A stretch of 23,320 bases of DNA from Bacilli bacterium (GTDB lineage Bacteria; Bacillota_I; Bacilli_A; RF39; UBA660). Both the position numbers and the translations under genes were made by a program. The notes beneath the pieces were generated by a model that was not told the origin of the DNA, searched no databases, and was given only the letters and a program-made list of their open reading frames with translations. The stretch lies in assembly GCA_017411235.1 (NCBI GenBank), contig JAFPMR010000263.1, forward strand, positions 1 to 23,320, given 5' to 3'. This document shows positions 1 through 6,802 of the stretch, piece after piece. Every line of letters begins with the position of its first letter. The stretch's first letter is position 1.

Positions 1-534
1 GAAGATGGTAACAACGTTATCTTGACTAATTCAGAAAGTACAGTTGCTATTAAACTAGAGCATTCTAATGCTAACTTAAATACAATCAATGCAAACGATA
101 TAGAAAATATTCTAAGTCAAAATGAAAGTTATAAAGATGTAGAAGTATCATCTGTTGATGTAAGTGGTAGAAGTGCATTCTTAATTTCCACAAGCATTAA
201 CGACTTCCCAGTTCAAATCTATTTCATCAATGGTGGATCTAATCTTATACTAGGTGCTACAATAGTTTACCAAAGTGGTGACACAAAAACTAAATATGAA
301 GCAGTTATTACCGAAATGATTGGTTCATTATCATATTCAGAAGCATCAGTAAAAGCAATCGAAACAGTTTCTCAATATTCTCAAATGTTTGGTGTATATA
401 ACAATATAATTTATAACATACCAAAAGAAGAAGAACACATTTCTGATGTTCCTGAAGTAGAGGAAGAACAACCTGAGACTCCTCAAGAGCCAGAAGAGCC
501 TGATGAACCGGTAGAACCTGAAAATTTAGAGTAA
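1..534 (+). CDS. C-terminal part of an unknown secreted or surface-type protein (5' truncated)
   Basis: The reading frame is open from base 1, so the gene begins upstream; the first in-frame TTG (22) is not taken as the start. The visible 177 residues contain alternating hydrophobic, beta-prone segments (SAFLISTSI, FPVQIYFING, LILGATIVYQ), then a helical stretch, then a low-complexity tail from about residue 139 made almost only of Glu, Pro, Val and Asp. There are no cysteines and no transmembrane segment in the visible part. The acidic Pro/Glu tail recalls the tail of the membrane-anchored protein at 3248-4513, which suggests an extracytoplasmic location, but that is inference. I do not recognise the family. 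A clear terminator follows at once, so this ends its transcription unit. Confidence 0.8.
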   Translation, partial: EDGNNVILTNSESTVAIKLEHSNANLNTINANDIENILSQNESYKDVEVSSVDVSGRSAFLISTSINDFPVQIYFINGGSNLILGATIVYQSGDTKTKYEAVITEMIGSLSYSEASVKAIETVSQYSQMFGVYNNIIYNIPKEEEHISDVPEVEEEQPETPQEPEEPDEPVEPENLE

Positions 535-538
535 AATC

Positions 539-567
539 ATACTAGTGTAAAAACTAGTATTTTTTTT
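539..567 (+). terminator. Rho-independent terminator after the first gene
   Basis: A perfect 8-bp stem ATACTAGT/ACTAGTAT with a 6-base loop (GTAAAA) is followed by seven T. It lies four bases after the stop codon at 532-534. Confidence 0.85.
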
Positions 568-576
568 GCATAAATC

Positions 577-599
577 GTCAAAAAAAGCATATTTTTGAC
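577..599. repeat. Inverted repeat upstream of the HU promoter
   Basis: GTCAAAAA (577-584) and TTTTTGAC (592-599) form a perfect 8-bp dyad around a 7-base centre. It lies about 25 bases upstream of the proposed HU -35. No T-run follows on either strand, so it does not look like a terminator. It could be an operator or an A/T-tract curvature element; function is not shown. Confidence 0.5.
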
Positions 600-624
600 C
601 AAAAACATCACAAATATCTTGATT

Positions 625-653
625 TTGCCGATTCTTTTTGCTATCTTTAGTAT
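625..653 (+). promoter_or_regulatory. Probable promoter of the HU gene
   Basis: TTGCCG (625-630), a 17-base spacer and TAGTAT (648-653). The predicted start near 660 leaves a leader of about 45 bases, one of the longer ones in this window. Confidence 0.6.
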
Positions 654-704
654 GTAAGGGTAATACCTTGCTAGAAATTATAATTTTATTGGGAGGTAAA
701 ATTT

Positions 705-977
705 ATGGGAAAACAAGAATTAGTAGAATTCATCGCAGCTAAAGCTGGATTAACTAAAGCTGATGCTACTCGTGCATTAGACGCTGCATTAGAAGGTGTA
801 ACTACTGGACTTAAAAAAGAAGGTAAAGTTGCATTAGTTGGATTCGGAACTTTCACAGCTAAAAAACGTGCTGCTAGAGAAGGAATCAATCCTTTAACTA
901 AAGCAGCTATCAAGATTCCTGCTAAAAATGTTGCATCTTTCAAAGCTGGAAGCAAATTAAAAGCAGCTATCAACTAA
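705..977 (+). CDS. hup: HU-family DNA-binding protein (bacterial histone-like)
   Basis: This is a 90-residue protein of exactly HU length. It starts at ATG 705 behind a strong GGGAGG site (691-696). HU dimers bend and compact DNA in the nucleoid and assist replication, repair and recombination. The family signature is present: an N-terminal two-helix dimerisation region (MGKQELVEFIAAKAGL...), GFGTF at residues 46-50, then the beta arm with Arg-rich sequence and the Asn-Pro (62-63) whose proline intercalates in DNA, and a Lys-rich C terminus. Ala/Lys/Gly codons are GCT/AAA/GGA-biased, as expected for a highly expressed gene. It stands alone between two terminators with its own promoter. Confidence 0.97.
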   Translation: MGKQELVEFIAAKAGLTKADATRALDAALEGVTTGLKKEGKVALVGFGTFTAKKRAAREGINPLTKAAIKIPAKNVASFKAGSKLKAAIN

Positions 978-999
978 TTTTAGTTAAATAATAAAAAAG

Positions 1000-1032
1000 A
1001 GCTATAAATGATTAAATTTATAGCTTTTTTTT
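1000..1032 (+). terminator. Terminator of the HU gene
   Basis: A perfect 10-bp stem AGCTATAAAT/ATTTATAGCT (1000-1009 and 1016-1025) with loop GATTAA, followed by a run of eight T. Confidence 0.9.
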
Positions 1033-1044
1033 GTCTTTTTGTAT

Positions 1045-1050
1045 TATACT
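1045..1050 (+). promoter_or_regulatory. Possible -10 element for the gene at 1074
   Basis: TATACT lies 13 bases after the HU terminator and 10 bases before the AAGGAA ribosome-binding site. No convincing -35 is seen; it would fall inside the terminator. Confidence 0.35.
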
Positions 1051-1073
1051 ATATATAGTAAAGGAAGATGAAA

Positions 1074-2162
1074 ATGGCCAAGAAGAAAACTCAAAAAAAG
1101 AAACCAAACTATATATTATTAATAATTGCATTAATAATTATATTGACCATTTATCTCATAAACAGATTACTATTTATAAGACCATTAATGTGGGTAGTAG
1201 CAGTTATCCTTGTAACTATTTTTCTAAACCAATTCTTTAAACTTAGTAAAAAGAGTGCTTTAACACTAGGAATATTATTCATTTTCGTATCAATAGTACT
1301 AGATGGAATAATCGTAACAGTCTTTAAGAGAATTCCTGCATATACATATAATGTAGTTTCCAGTGGTAAAGTAAACATCTATTACTCACCAGGATTAAGA
1401 GTATGGCAATGTAATGAAAACAGTTATAAAGATTTAGTTGTAGATCAATTCTATAATAAAGGATATATGTGTGATGCTAACGATATAGTAACAATAGAAG
1501 TTAATTCATTCTTAAACTCTGTTGTTGAAAACTATGATGACTATGGTAACAAATACGTTAAGATAAGCGGTAAGATAAGTAAAAAGAATAGTCAAACATC
1601 AATTGAAATGCGTCCATATATCGAAGGAGAAATAAAAGTAAATGGCTACGTAGAATTCTCCGATAGTATCGTCTTAAAGATTTTCTTTGAAAAAGCAGAT
1701 CCTGAACTTGATAACTATGATGTCTATGATGATATAACTGTAATTGGTTTAGTAAAGAACTTAGAAGGTAAAACAGGTAATTACATTATCTACATGGATA
1801 ATGCGCGTATTCTAAGTACTACAAACTTAACTGATTTCTCAATATCCGTAACTCCAGAAGATAAATGTGGTAACAAAAATCTTCTAGCAGCAAATGATCA
1901 AAACCGTTTATATAGTTATTGCTTATCAGAAATCTTTGTATCATACGAAGATACAACAAGTGAATTAGTAGATACTATATCTTCTAATAAATTAGATATT
2001 CAAGATATTTATTCAAGATATAATAAGATAGAAACAGATAGTGATAACAATAAGATGTATCGTACTGGCACTTATAGTGTTCTAGTATGTAATCCATCTA
2101 ATAGTAAAGATATAATCATTGGTAAAAAGAACATGAAATTTACTGATGTAACCTGTGAATAA
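1074..2162 (+). CDS. Membrane protein with three N-terminal TM segments and a Cys-containing extracytoplasmic domain; unknown function
   Basis: I chose ATG 1074 because AAGGAA (1061-1066) is seven bases away; the in-frame ATG at 1068 would be only one base from it. The 362-residue product begins with a very basic stretch (AKKKTQKKK), then three hydrophobic segments (about residues 13-30, 36-52 and 63-80). The rest is predicted outside, with six or more cysteines that could form disulfides. Around residues 160-240 a beta-rich stretch (YVKISGKI, KVNGYVEF, DDITVIGLVKNLEG, NYIIYMDNA) resembles the strand pattern of OB-fold domains of the tRNA_anti-like type; this is inference. No enzymatic motif is visible. 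No terminator is evident after it, so some read-through into the next gene is possible. Confidence 0.8.
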   Translation: MAKKKTQKKKPNYILLIIALIIILTIYLINRLLFIRPLMWVVAVILVTIFLNQFFKLSKKSALTLGILFIFVSIVLDGIIVTVFKRIPAYTYNVVSSGKVNIYYSPGLRVWQCNENSYKDLVVDQFYNKGYMCDANDIVTIEVNSFLNSVVENYDDYGNKYVKISGKISKKNSQTSIEMRPYIEGEIKVNGYVEFSDSIVLKIFFEKADPELDNYDVYDDITVIGLVKNLEGKTGNYIIYMDNARILSTTNLTDFSISVTPEDKCGNKNLLAANDQNRLYSYCLSEIFVSYEDTTSELVDTISSNKLDIQDIYSRYNKIETDSDNNKMYRTGTYSVLVCNPSNSKDIIIGKKNMKFTDVTCE

Positions 2163-2171
2163 AATAAATGT

Positions 2172-2200
2172 TTTACATTAAAATACATAATTGTTATAAT
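2172..2200 (+). promoter_or_regulatory. Promoter of the thioredoxin-like gene
   Basis: TTTACA (2172-2177), a 17-base spacer and an extended -10 TGTTATAAT (2192-2200), about 25 bases before the start codon. Confidence 0.75.
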
Positions 2201-2225
2201 TAATACATGGTAAAGGATGATAATA

Positions 2226-3092
2226 ATGGCAAAAGAAAATAAATCAAAAAAGGCACCAGCTAAGAAAACAACTAAAGTAGTAAGTAAAACAACTACTAAA
2301 AAAGCTGCTCCTAAGAAAAAAGAAAACGTAATAATTCAAACAGAGAATAGTTATGGACGTACAATCATTGCAGCTTTATTAATAATTGTAGTCTTAGTAG
2401 GTGGATACTTAGCTGTTCAATATAAGAAGAATCATGGAGAAGGAATCTATATTCAAACAGCTGAAGAAAAGAAATTCAAAGAAGAATATGAAAGCTTTAA
2501 TGGTGTAGAAAACAACAAAACAATTAGTATAATGAAAAATAACAACATTAAATACATTTCTATGAGTGAAGCAGCTAAAATACTTGACTCTGGTGATGGA
2601 GTAATTTACTTTGGTTATGCTAGTTCTCCATACAGCCGTAATGCCGTACCAGTATTATTAGATGCCATGACAACTAATAAACTAAAAGAAATCTACTATG
2701 TAAATCTAAGACCAGATAATAAAAAAGAAAATGATCTACGTGATGAATATACATTAGATAGTAGAAATAAAGCTAAAAAAACTAAAGATGGTGACGCAAG
2801 TTACTATGATGTATTATTAGCATTAGCAAATGAATTAGATGATTACGTATTAGTTGCCGATGGTGGTAAAAAAGTATCTACTGGTGAAAAGAGACTTCAA
2901 GAATCTACACTTGTAGCAGTTAAAAAAGGTGTAGTAGTTGGTTTCCATGAAAAGACTCTAAAAGGACATAACTTAGATAAAGATCAAAAACTAGCAGATT
3001 TAACTAAAGAGCAAGAGCAAGAATTAAATGAAATGTTTACTAAAGTAATCAAAAATTATTTAAATGATGATTGCATCGAAGAAGATTGTTAA
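2226..3092 (+). CDS. Membrane-anchored thioredoxin-like protein with a Ser-Pro-Tyr-Ser active-site position
   Basis: ATG 2226 is preferred over ATG 2217 because AAAGGA (2212-2217) lies eight bases upstream of it. The 288-residue protein has a strongly basic cytoplasmic N terminus (residues 2-32, many KK and KKxAP motifs), one TM segment (about 45-64), a polar linker, and a C-terminal domain of about 185 residues. That domain carries the thioredoxin-fold order: a strand GVIYFGYA, then SSPYSRNAVPVLLDAM, then YYVNLRPD. In related redox proteins the turn reads CPxCRN; here both cysteines are Ser (S134 and S137). The only cysteines are the last residues, C283 and C288. Thiol-disulfide chemistry at the usual site is therefore unlikely. 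It could be a non-catalytic thioredoxin-fold binding protein. Monocistronic, between its own promoter and terminator. Confidence 0.8.
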   Translation: MAKENKSKKAPAKKTTKVVSKTTTKKAAPKKKENVIIQTENSYGRTIIAALLIIVVLVGGYLAVQYKKNHGEGIYIQTAEEKKFKEEYESFNGVENNKTISIMKNNNIKYISMSEAAKILDSGDGVIYFGYASSPYSRNAVPVLLDAMTTNKLKEIYYVNLRPDNKKENDLRDEYTLDSRNKAKKTKDGDASYYDVLLALANELDDYVLVADGGKKVSTGEKRLQESTLVAVKKGVVVGFHEKTLKGHNLDKDQKLADLTKEQEQELNEMFTKVIKNYLNDDCIEEDC

Positions 3093-3116
3093 GATAAGTT
3101 AAAACTTATCTTTTTT
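3091..3116 (+). terminator. Terminator of the thioredoxin-like gene, overlapping its stop codon
   Basis: An 8-bp stem AAGATAAG/CTTATCTT with loop TTAAAA, then six T. The stem starts inside the TAA stop codon (3090-3092). Confidence 0.85.
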
Positions 3117-3117
3117 C

Positions 3118-3146
3118 TTGCTTTCATAAAAATAGATGCTTATAAT
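3118..3146 (+). promoter_or_regulatory. Promoter of the surface-protein gene
   Basis: TTGCTT (3118-3123), a 17-base spacer and TATAAT (3141-3146), starting two bases after the preceding terminator. The predicted transcription start is near 3153, giving a leader of about 95 bases. Confidence 0.65.
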
Positions 3147-3152
3147 AAATAA

Positions 3153-3177
3153 TCCGTACTTGTCAAAGAAGTATGGA
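3153..3177 (+). promoter_or_regulatory. Hairpin at the predicted 5' end of the mRNA
   Basis: TCCGTACTT (3153-3161) can pair with AAGTATGGA (3169-3177), nine pairs including one G-U, around a 7-base loop. It coincides with the predicted transcription start and has no T-run, so it is more like a 5' stabilising or regulatory stem than a terminator. Confidence 0.5.
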
Positions 3178-3206
3178 AATATTGCTAGAATAGTTTGGAG
3201 GTCAAA

Positions 3207-3224
3207 GTGAAAAATTATTTCTAA
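3207..3224 (+). CDS. Possible five-codon leader peptide (MKNYF)
   Basis: GTG 3207 follows a very good ribosome-binding site (TGGAGGT, 3196-3202) at four bases, and the frame reads MKNYF then TAA. It sits in the leader of the 3248 gene, whose own AGGAG site begins about 10 bases later. It may be a translated leader or simply a stray Shine-Dalgarno match; only the arrangement is visible. Confidence 0.3.
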   Translation: MKNYF

Positions 3225-3247
3225 ATCAAAAAAAGGAGATAATTAAC

Positions 3248-4513
3248 ATGAAAGCAAATGAACAAGGTCTTACTACAGAAGAGCGAATTATGTTTGCTGT
3301 TCTTGGTATCATACTTGTAATAGCAATAGGAGTATTAACTCTTAACTATTTTTCTACCCATGAGAGAAAAGTAGAAGGAGAAAATACAACTGAAAAGGGA
3401 GAACAAAAAGATATTGTAGATAATGAAGAAAATACTACATCAACAGATAACTTAAAAGAAGTATCTAATGATAATAGTACAGTAACTATTAAGGGTCTAT
3501 CTAACGTTACTAAAACAACTAGTACAACTAAATTATCTAAGGTCACTAAAGTAAAAGAAGAAACACCAACTACTAAAGAAGAAACAAATCCTGATGAAGG
3601 AATTGGTTCAACTGATGAAGGGGAAGTAGATGATGGTGCTGTTATTCTAGACAATAGTGAAAATCTTGATTGGACATTCAATTCAAATATTGTTAAAGAA
3701 TCATATGCTAATGTTTCTATAGAAATACCAACAACTGTTACTCTAACAGATGGTACTTTAAAAGAAGCTACTGTAGTAATAAAAGACTCTAACGGAAACG
3801 AAATGACTATTGAAGATAATCACATTTCCTTACCACAAGGAGAATATACTTATTACTATACATGCAACAATCAAACTAAAGAATTACCATTAACTATTTA
3901 TAATAAGTTAGATAATACTATGATTACTATCGCTAGTGTAAAAGACACTTGGAGTAATTACAATGAAGAAATAAAATTCCTAATTGAAAATAGTACAGTA
4001 ACTAATGATGAAAATACTTATAATCTAAACATCAAAAGAAGAACAACAATAAATGAGGTACCATTAAAAGTTACTTTATCAAATCCTTATTCTAAAGTAG
4101 AATCTAAAACTAATGGTATAACAGTAAGTAATGATACTAGTATTACAGATCTATCAACAAACGAATTCATCTTATTCATAGATTTGAATACTATATCACT
4201 AACAAAGACAAATAAAGTTCTATTAACAATTGATGATACTGAATACTTATTCAACTTTAATATTAAAATTGAAAATGTAGAAGTATCAGAAGAAGAGAAT
4301 AACGAAGAAAACCCTGAAGAAGAAAATAAAGAAGAAAATAATAATCAAGAAGAGGATAAAAAGGAAGAAGAAAAAGATCCTGAGCCAACACCTGAAGAAC
4401 CAACACCTAATGAAGATACTAATGATGAAGGACCTATAAATGAAACTCCTACAAACAATACTCTTTCTAGTGAGGTAGAAGAAACACCTCCTGATATATC
4501 CCTTACAACATGA
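3248..4513 (+). CDS. Membrane-anchored Thr/Glu-rich surface protein of unknown function
   Basis: ATG 3248 sits nine bases after AGGAG. The 421-residue protein has a short cytoplasmic N terminus and one TM segment (about residues 14-34, IMFAVLGIILVIAIGVLTL). A Thr/Ser/Glu-rich linker follows (about 35-125), then a beta-rich central part (about 135-345) with repeated strand-turn patterns such as VTLTDGTLKEATVVIKDSNG, consistent with Ig-like or cell-surface modules. The C terminus (about 346-421) is low-complexity Glu/Asn/Pro ending in polar Thr-rich sequence. There is no LPxTG motif. I do not recognise the family; an extracytoplasmic spacer or envelope-interacting role is inference. The terminator stem overlaps the stop codon. 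Confidence 0.8.
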   Translation: MKANEQGLTTEERIMFAVLGIILVIAIGVLTLNYFSTHERKVEGENTTEKGEQKDIVDNEENTTSTDNLKEVSNDNSTVTIKGLSNVTKTTSTTKLSKVTKVKEETPTTKEETNPDEGIGSTDEGEVDDGAVILDNSENLDWTFNSNIVKESYANVSIEIPTTVTLTDGTLKEATVVIKDSNGNEMTIEDNHISLPQGEYTYYYTCNNQTKELPLTIYNKLDNTMITIASVKDTWSNYNEEIKFLIENSTVTNDENTYNLNIKRRTTINEVPLKVTLSNPYSKVESKTNGITVSNDTSITDLSTNEFILFIDLNTISLTKTNKVLLTIDDTEYLFNFNIKIENVEVSEEENNEENPEEENKEENNNQEEDKKEEEKDPEPTPEEPTPNEDTNDEGPINETPTNNTLSSEVEETPPDISLTT

Positions 4514-4530
4514 TGAAAATCATGTTTTTT
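4507..4530 (+). terminator. Terminator of the surface-protein gene, spanning its stop codon
   Basis: An 8-bp stem AACATGAT/ATCATGTT capped by the stable tetraloop GAAA and followed by a T-run. The TGA stop (4511-4513) lies inside the left arm. Confidence 0.85.
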
Positions 4531-4531
4531 C

Positions 4532-4560
4532 TTTATAAAAAAGATATAATAGTTTATAAT
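4532..4560 (+). promoter_or_regulatory. Promoter of the dnaB-dnaI operon
   Basis: TTTATA (4532-4537), a 17-base spacer and TATAAT (4555-4560). A second TATAAT at 4545-4550 has no better -35. Confidence 0.5.
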
Positions 4561-4584
4561 ACTAATTGAAAGAGGGTGGGACTT

Positions 4585-5859
4585 ATGAAAATGATTACTT
4601 TATTACCAGCTGATACATATACAGTCATAAATAAATCAATCATTACTGAAGAAGATCGTAAAAATATCATATCTTTATACGAACCAATAATAGGTCCTAT
4701 CGCTGTTAGCTTGTATTTTACTTTATTAAGAGATATAAGATTATCTGATTATGTATCTAACGACTATACTCATCATCATTTAATGGCTATCATGAAAAGT
4801 AGTATAGATGTTATAAGAATAGCAAGAGAATCTCTTGAAGGAGTAGGTCTAATAAGATCATTAGTAAAAGAAGGAGATAACAATTCTTATGTTTATGAAT
4901 TATATGCTCCATTATCTCCTAAAGAATTCTTTTCATCCCCAGTATTTAACGTAACTTTATACAATAATATTGGTAAAACTGAATACGATAACTTAATCTT
5001 AGAATTTCAGATACCTAAAGTAGATTTAAAAGAATATGAAGATATTTCTAAAGAAATTGATTTAACATTCAAATCATCTCCTAACATGGAAACATTTGAA
5101 ACTAAAGATCATAACTCTTTAAATCTAAGATTTGATAGCAATGTAGACTTTGATTTATTAATATCTTCATTGCCAAAAGGTATTATAAGAGAAAATACAT
5201 TTACTAAAAAATTAAAAGAATTAATTAATCAATTAGCATATATCTATGACTTAGATACTTTAAAAATGATTGAAATAATTAGAACTGTAATAACTGATAA
5301 AGGAACAATTGATAGAGAAGAATTACGTAAACAAACAAGAAAGTACTACCAATACAATAATAATGGTAGACTTCCAACTCTTGTATATCGTACGCAACCA
5401 GAATACTTAAAATCTCCACAAGGAGATACATCACCAAGAGCACAAATAATCTATATGTTTGAAAATACTTCTCCAAGAGATTTCTTAACTCTTAAAAACA
5501 AAGGAACAACTCCTACAGCTAGAGAACTAAAACTGTTAGAAGAACTACTAACAGACTTAGAATTAAAACCTGCAGTAGTAAATGTCTTAATTGATTATGT
5601 CTTAAAAAAGAATAATAACAAATTAAATCAAGCATTTATTGAAACAATAGCTTCTCAATGGAAAAGATGCAATGTTGAAACTGCTGAAGAAGCTATGGAA
5701 TTAGCTATAAAAGAAAATGCTAAATATAATAAGAAACTACCAACAAATAAAAAGGTAGATAATAACAAACCAGTATGGTTTAATGCCGATATCTCCAAAG
5801 AAGAGATAACTAAAGAAGAACAAGAAGAATTAGAAGACTTATTGAAAGATTTCAGGTGA
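4585..5859 (+). CDS. dnaB: Replication initiation / membrane attachment protein DnaB (Firmicute type)
   Basis: The product is 424 residues from ATG 4585, preceded by GAGGGTGG (4572-4579); an upstream in-frame GTG lies inside that site and is rejected. In B. subtilis, DnaB with DnaD and DnaI loads the replicative helicase at oriC and at stalled forks; it is not the helicase called DnaB in E. coli. The N-terminal part has the family's winged-helix pattern (ISLYEPIIGPIAVSLYFTLL). The C-terminal part (about residues 285-380) has the DnaB/DnaD helical domain ending in a WKR-containing helix (ASQWKRCNVETAEEAMELA). It is slightly shorter than B. subtilis DnaB. dnaI follows four bases after the stop with its ribosome-binding site inside the end of dnaB, so the two are co-expressed. 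Confidence 0.9.
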   Translation: MKMITLLPADTYTVINKSIITEEDRKNIISLYEPIIGPIAVSLYFTLLRDIRLSDYVSNDYTHHHLMAIMKSSIDVIRIARESLEGVGLIRSLVKEGDNNSYVYELYAPLSPKEFFSSPVFNVTLYNNIGKTEYDNLILEFQIPKVDLKEYEDISKEIDLTFKSSPNMETFETKDHNSLNLRFDSNVDFDLLISSLPKGIIRENTFTKKLKELINQLAYIYDLDTLKMIEIIRTVITDKGTIDREELRKQTRKYYQYNNNGRLPTLVYRTQPEYLKSPQGDTSPRAQIIYMFENTSPRDFLTLKNKGTTPTARELKLLEELLTDLELKPAVVNVLIDYVLKKNNNKLNQAFIETIASQWKRCNVETAEEAMELAIKENAKYNKKLPTNKKVDNNKPVWFNADISKEEITKEEQEELEDLLKDFR

Positions 5860-5863
5860 TAAT

Positions 5864-6736
5864 ATGATATCAAGTGAAGTAAACGAAAAATCTCTACAAG
5901 ATAACTACAAAGAAGCTTGTAAAGATACTAAATTTCGTCGTTTAGTAAAAACAATAAACGCTCCTGACGAAGAAGCAATGAAATACACTTCTTCATTAGA
6001 AGAAACAGTAAAAGAACTTAATAATTGTTCTAAATGTGAAGGATTAGTTTATTGTAAAAATAGATTAGAAGGTCATGTCTTCTATCCAGAACAAGAAGGA
6101 TTTCAAATCAAGTTTTCATATGCTCCTTGTAAATATCAAAAAGAAATGTTAAAGAAACAAAAAGAAAGAGATACTAGAGAAAAAGATATCTTAAATGCTT
6201 CTTTCTCTGATATCGATATCACAGATAAAAAAAGAGTAAAAGTAATTAAATGGTTAAAAAACTTTTATGATGAATACGATAAAAATGGTGAATTCAAAGG
6301 ATTATATCTGCATGGTAATTTTGGTTGTGGTAAAACATACTTAATTTCAGCATTATTTAATGAATTATCTAAAAAAAGAATTAGTACAGAAATAGTTTAT
6401 TTCCCTGAATTACTAAGAGATATCAAAAGTGATTTTGATAACTTTGCTGATCGTATTGAATACTTAGAAAATGTAGATCTATTACTAATAGATGACATTG
6501 GTGCTGAAAAAGTAACAGAATGGTCAAGAGATGAAATCTTAGGAACAATTCTTCAAAAAAGAATGAATAATTATAAAACAACATTCTTTACTTCCAATTT
6601 AAATATGGAAGAATTAGAACGTCACTTAAGAATAACTTCTTATAGTGATGACGAAATAAAAGCAAGAAGAATAATTGAAAGAGTAAAGCAATTAACTGAA
6701 GACATGGAACTTATCAGTGAAAACAAAAGAAAGTAG
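5864..6736 (+). CDS. dnaI: Primosomal helicase loader DnaI (AAA+ ATPase)
   Basis: This 290-residue protein is close to the usual DnaI length. The N-terminal helicase-interaction domain contains four cysteines (C55, C58, C64, C89) placed to bind zinc, as known for DnaI. The C-terminal AAA+ domain has Walker A GNFGCGKT (151-158), Walker B LLLIDDIGAE (about 206-215), a sensor-like FFTSN stretch, and a C-terminal arginine-rich helix (IKARRIIERV) carrying candidate arginine finger residues. DnaI delivers the replicative helicase to DNA with DnaB and DnaD. Start ATG 5864 follows AGGTGAT (5854-5860), which overlaps the dnaB stop, so translation is probably coupled. Confidence 0.95.
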   Translation: MISSEVNEKSLQDNYKEACKDTKFRRLVKTINAPDEEAMKYTSSLEETVKELNNCSKCEGLVYCKNRLEGHVFYPEQEGFQIKFSYAPCKYQKEMLKKQKERDTREKDILNASFSDIDITDKKRVKVIKWLKNFYDEYDKNGEFKGLYLHGNFGCGKTYLISALFNELSKKRISTEIVYFPELLRDIKSDFDNFADRIEYLENVDLLLIDDIGAEKVTEWSRDEILGTILQKRMNNYKTTFFTSNLNMEELERHLRITSYSDDEIKARRIIERVKQLTEDMELISENKRK

Positions 6737-6755
6737 TGTCAAAGAGAGTAAAAAG

Positions 6756-6778
6756 TAGCGATTAAATCGCTATTTTTT
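6756..6778 (+). terminator. Terminator of the dnaB-dnaI operon
   Basis: A perfect 7-bp stem TAGCGAT/ATCGCTA with a short loop, followed by six T. The last T is also the first base of the next extended -10 element. Confidence 0.85.
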
Positions 6779-6786
6779 GTTATAAT
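6778..6786 (+). promoter_or_regulatory. Extended -10 promoter of fmt
   Basis: TGTTATAAT directly abuts the preceding terminator's T-run. The predicted start near 6793 leaves only about ten untranslated bases, which contain GGTGG. Confidence 0.65.
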
Positions 6787-6802
6787 ATTTTTGGTGGTAT
6801 AT

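Noticed and set aside
577..599. Inverted repeat as a second terminator
   Set aside because: No T-run follows the stem on either strand, and a good terminator already lies just upstream.
686..973. Long open frame on the minus strand through the HU gene
   Set aside because: It is the mirror of a highly biased coding gene, has no ribosome-binding site, and HU is certain on the other strand.
1031..1240. A 69-codon + strand frame overlapping the start of the 1074 gene
   Set aside because: It begins in the HU terminator T-run, lacks a ribosome-binding site and conflicts with the well-signalled 1074 gene.
3346..3681. Minus-strand frame of 111 codons inside the surface-protein gene
   Set aside because: Its Ser/Val/Leu-rich composition is the reverse complement of a Thr/Glu/Asp-rich coding region; no start signals.
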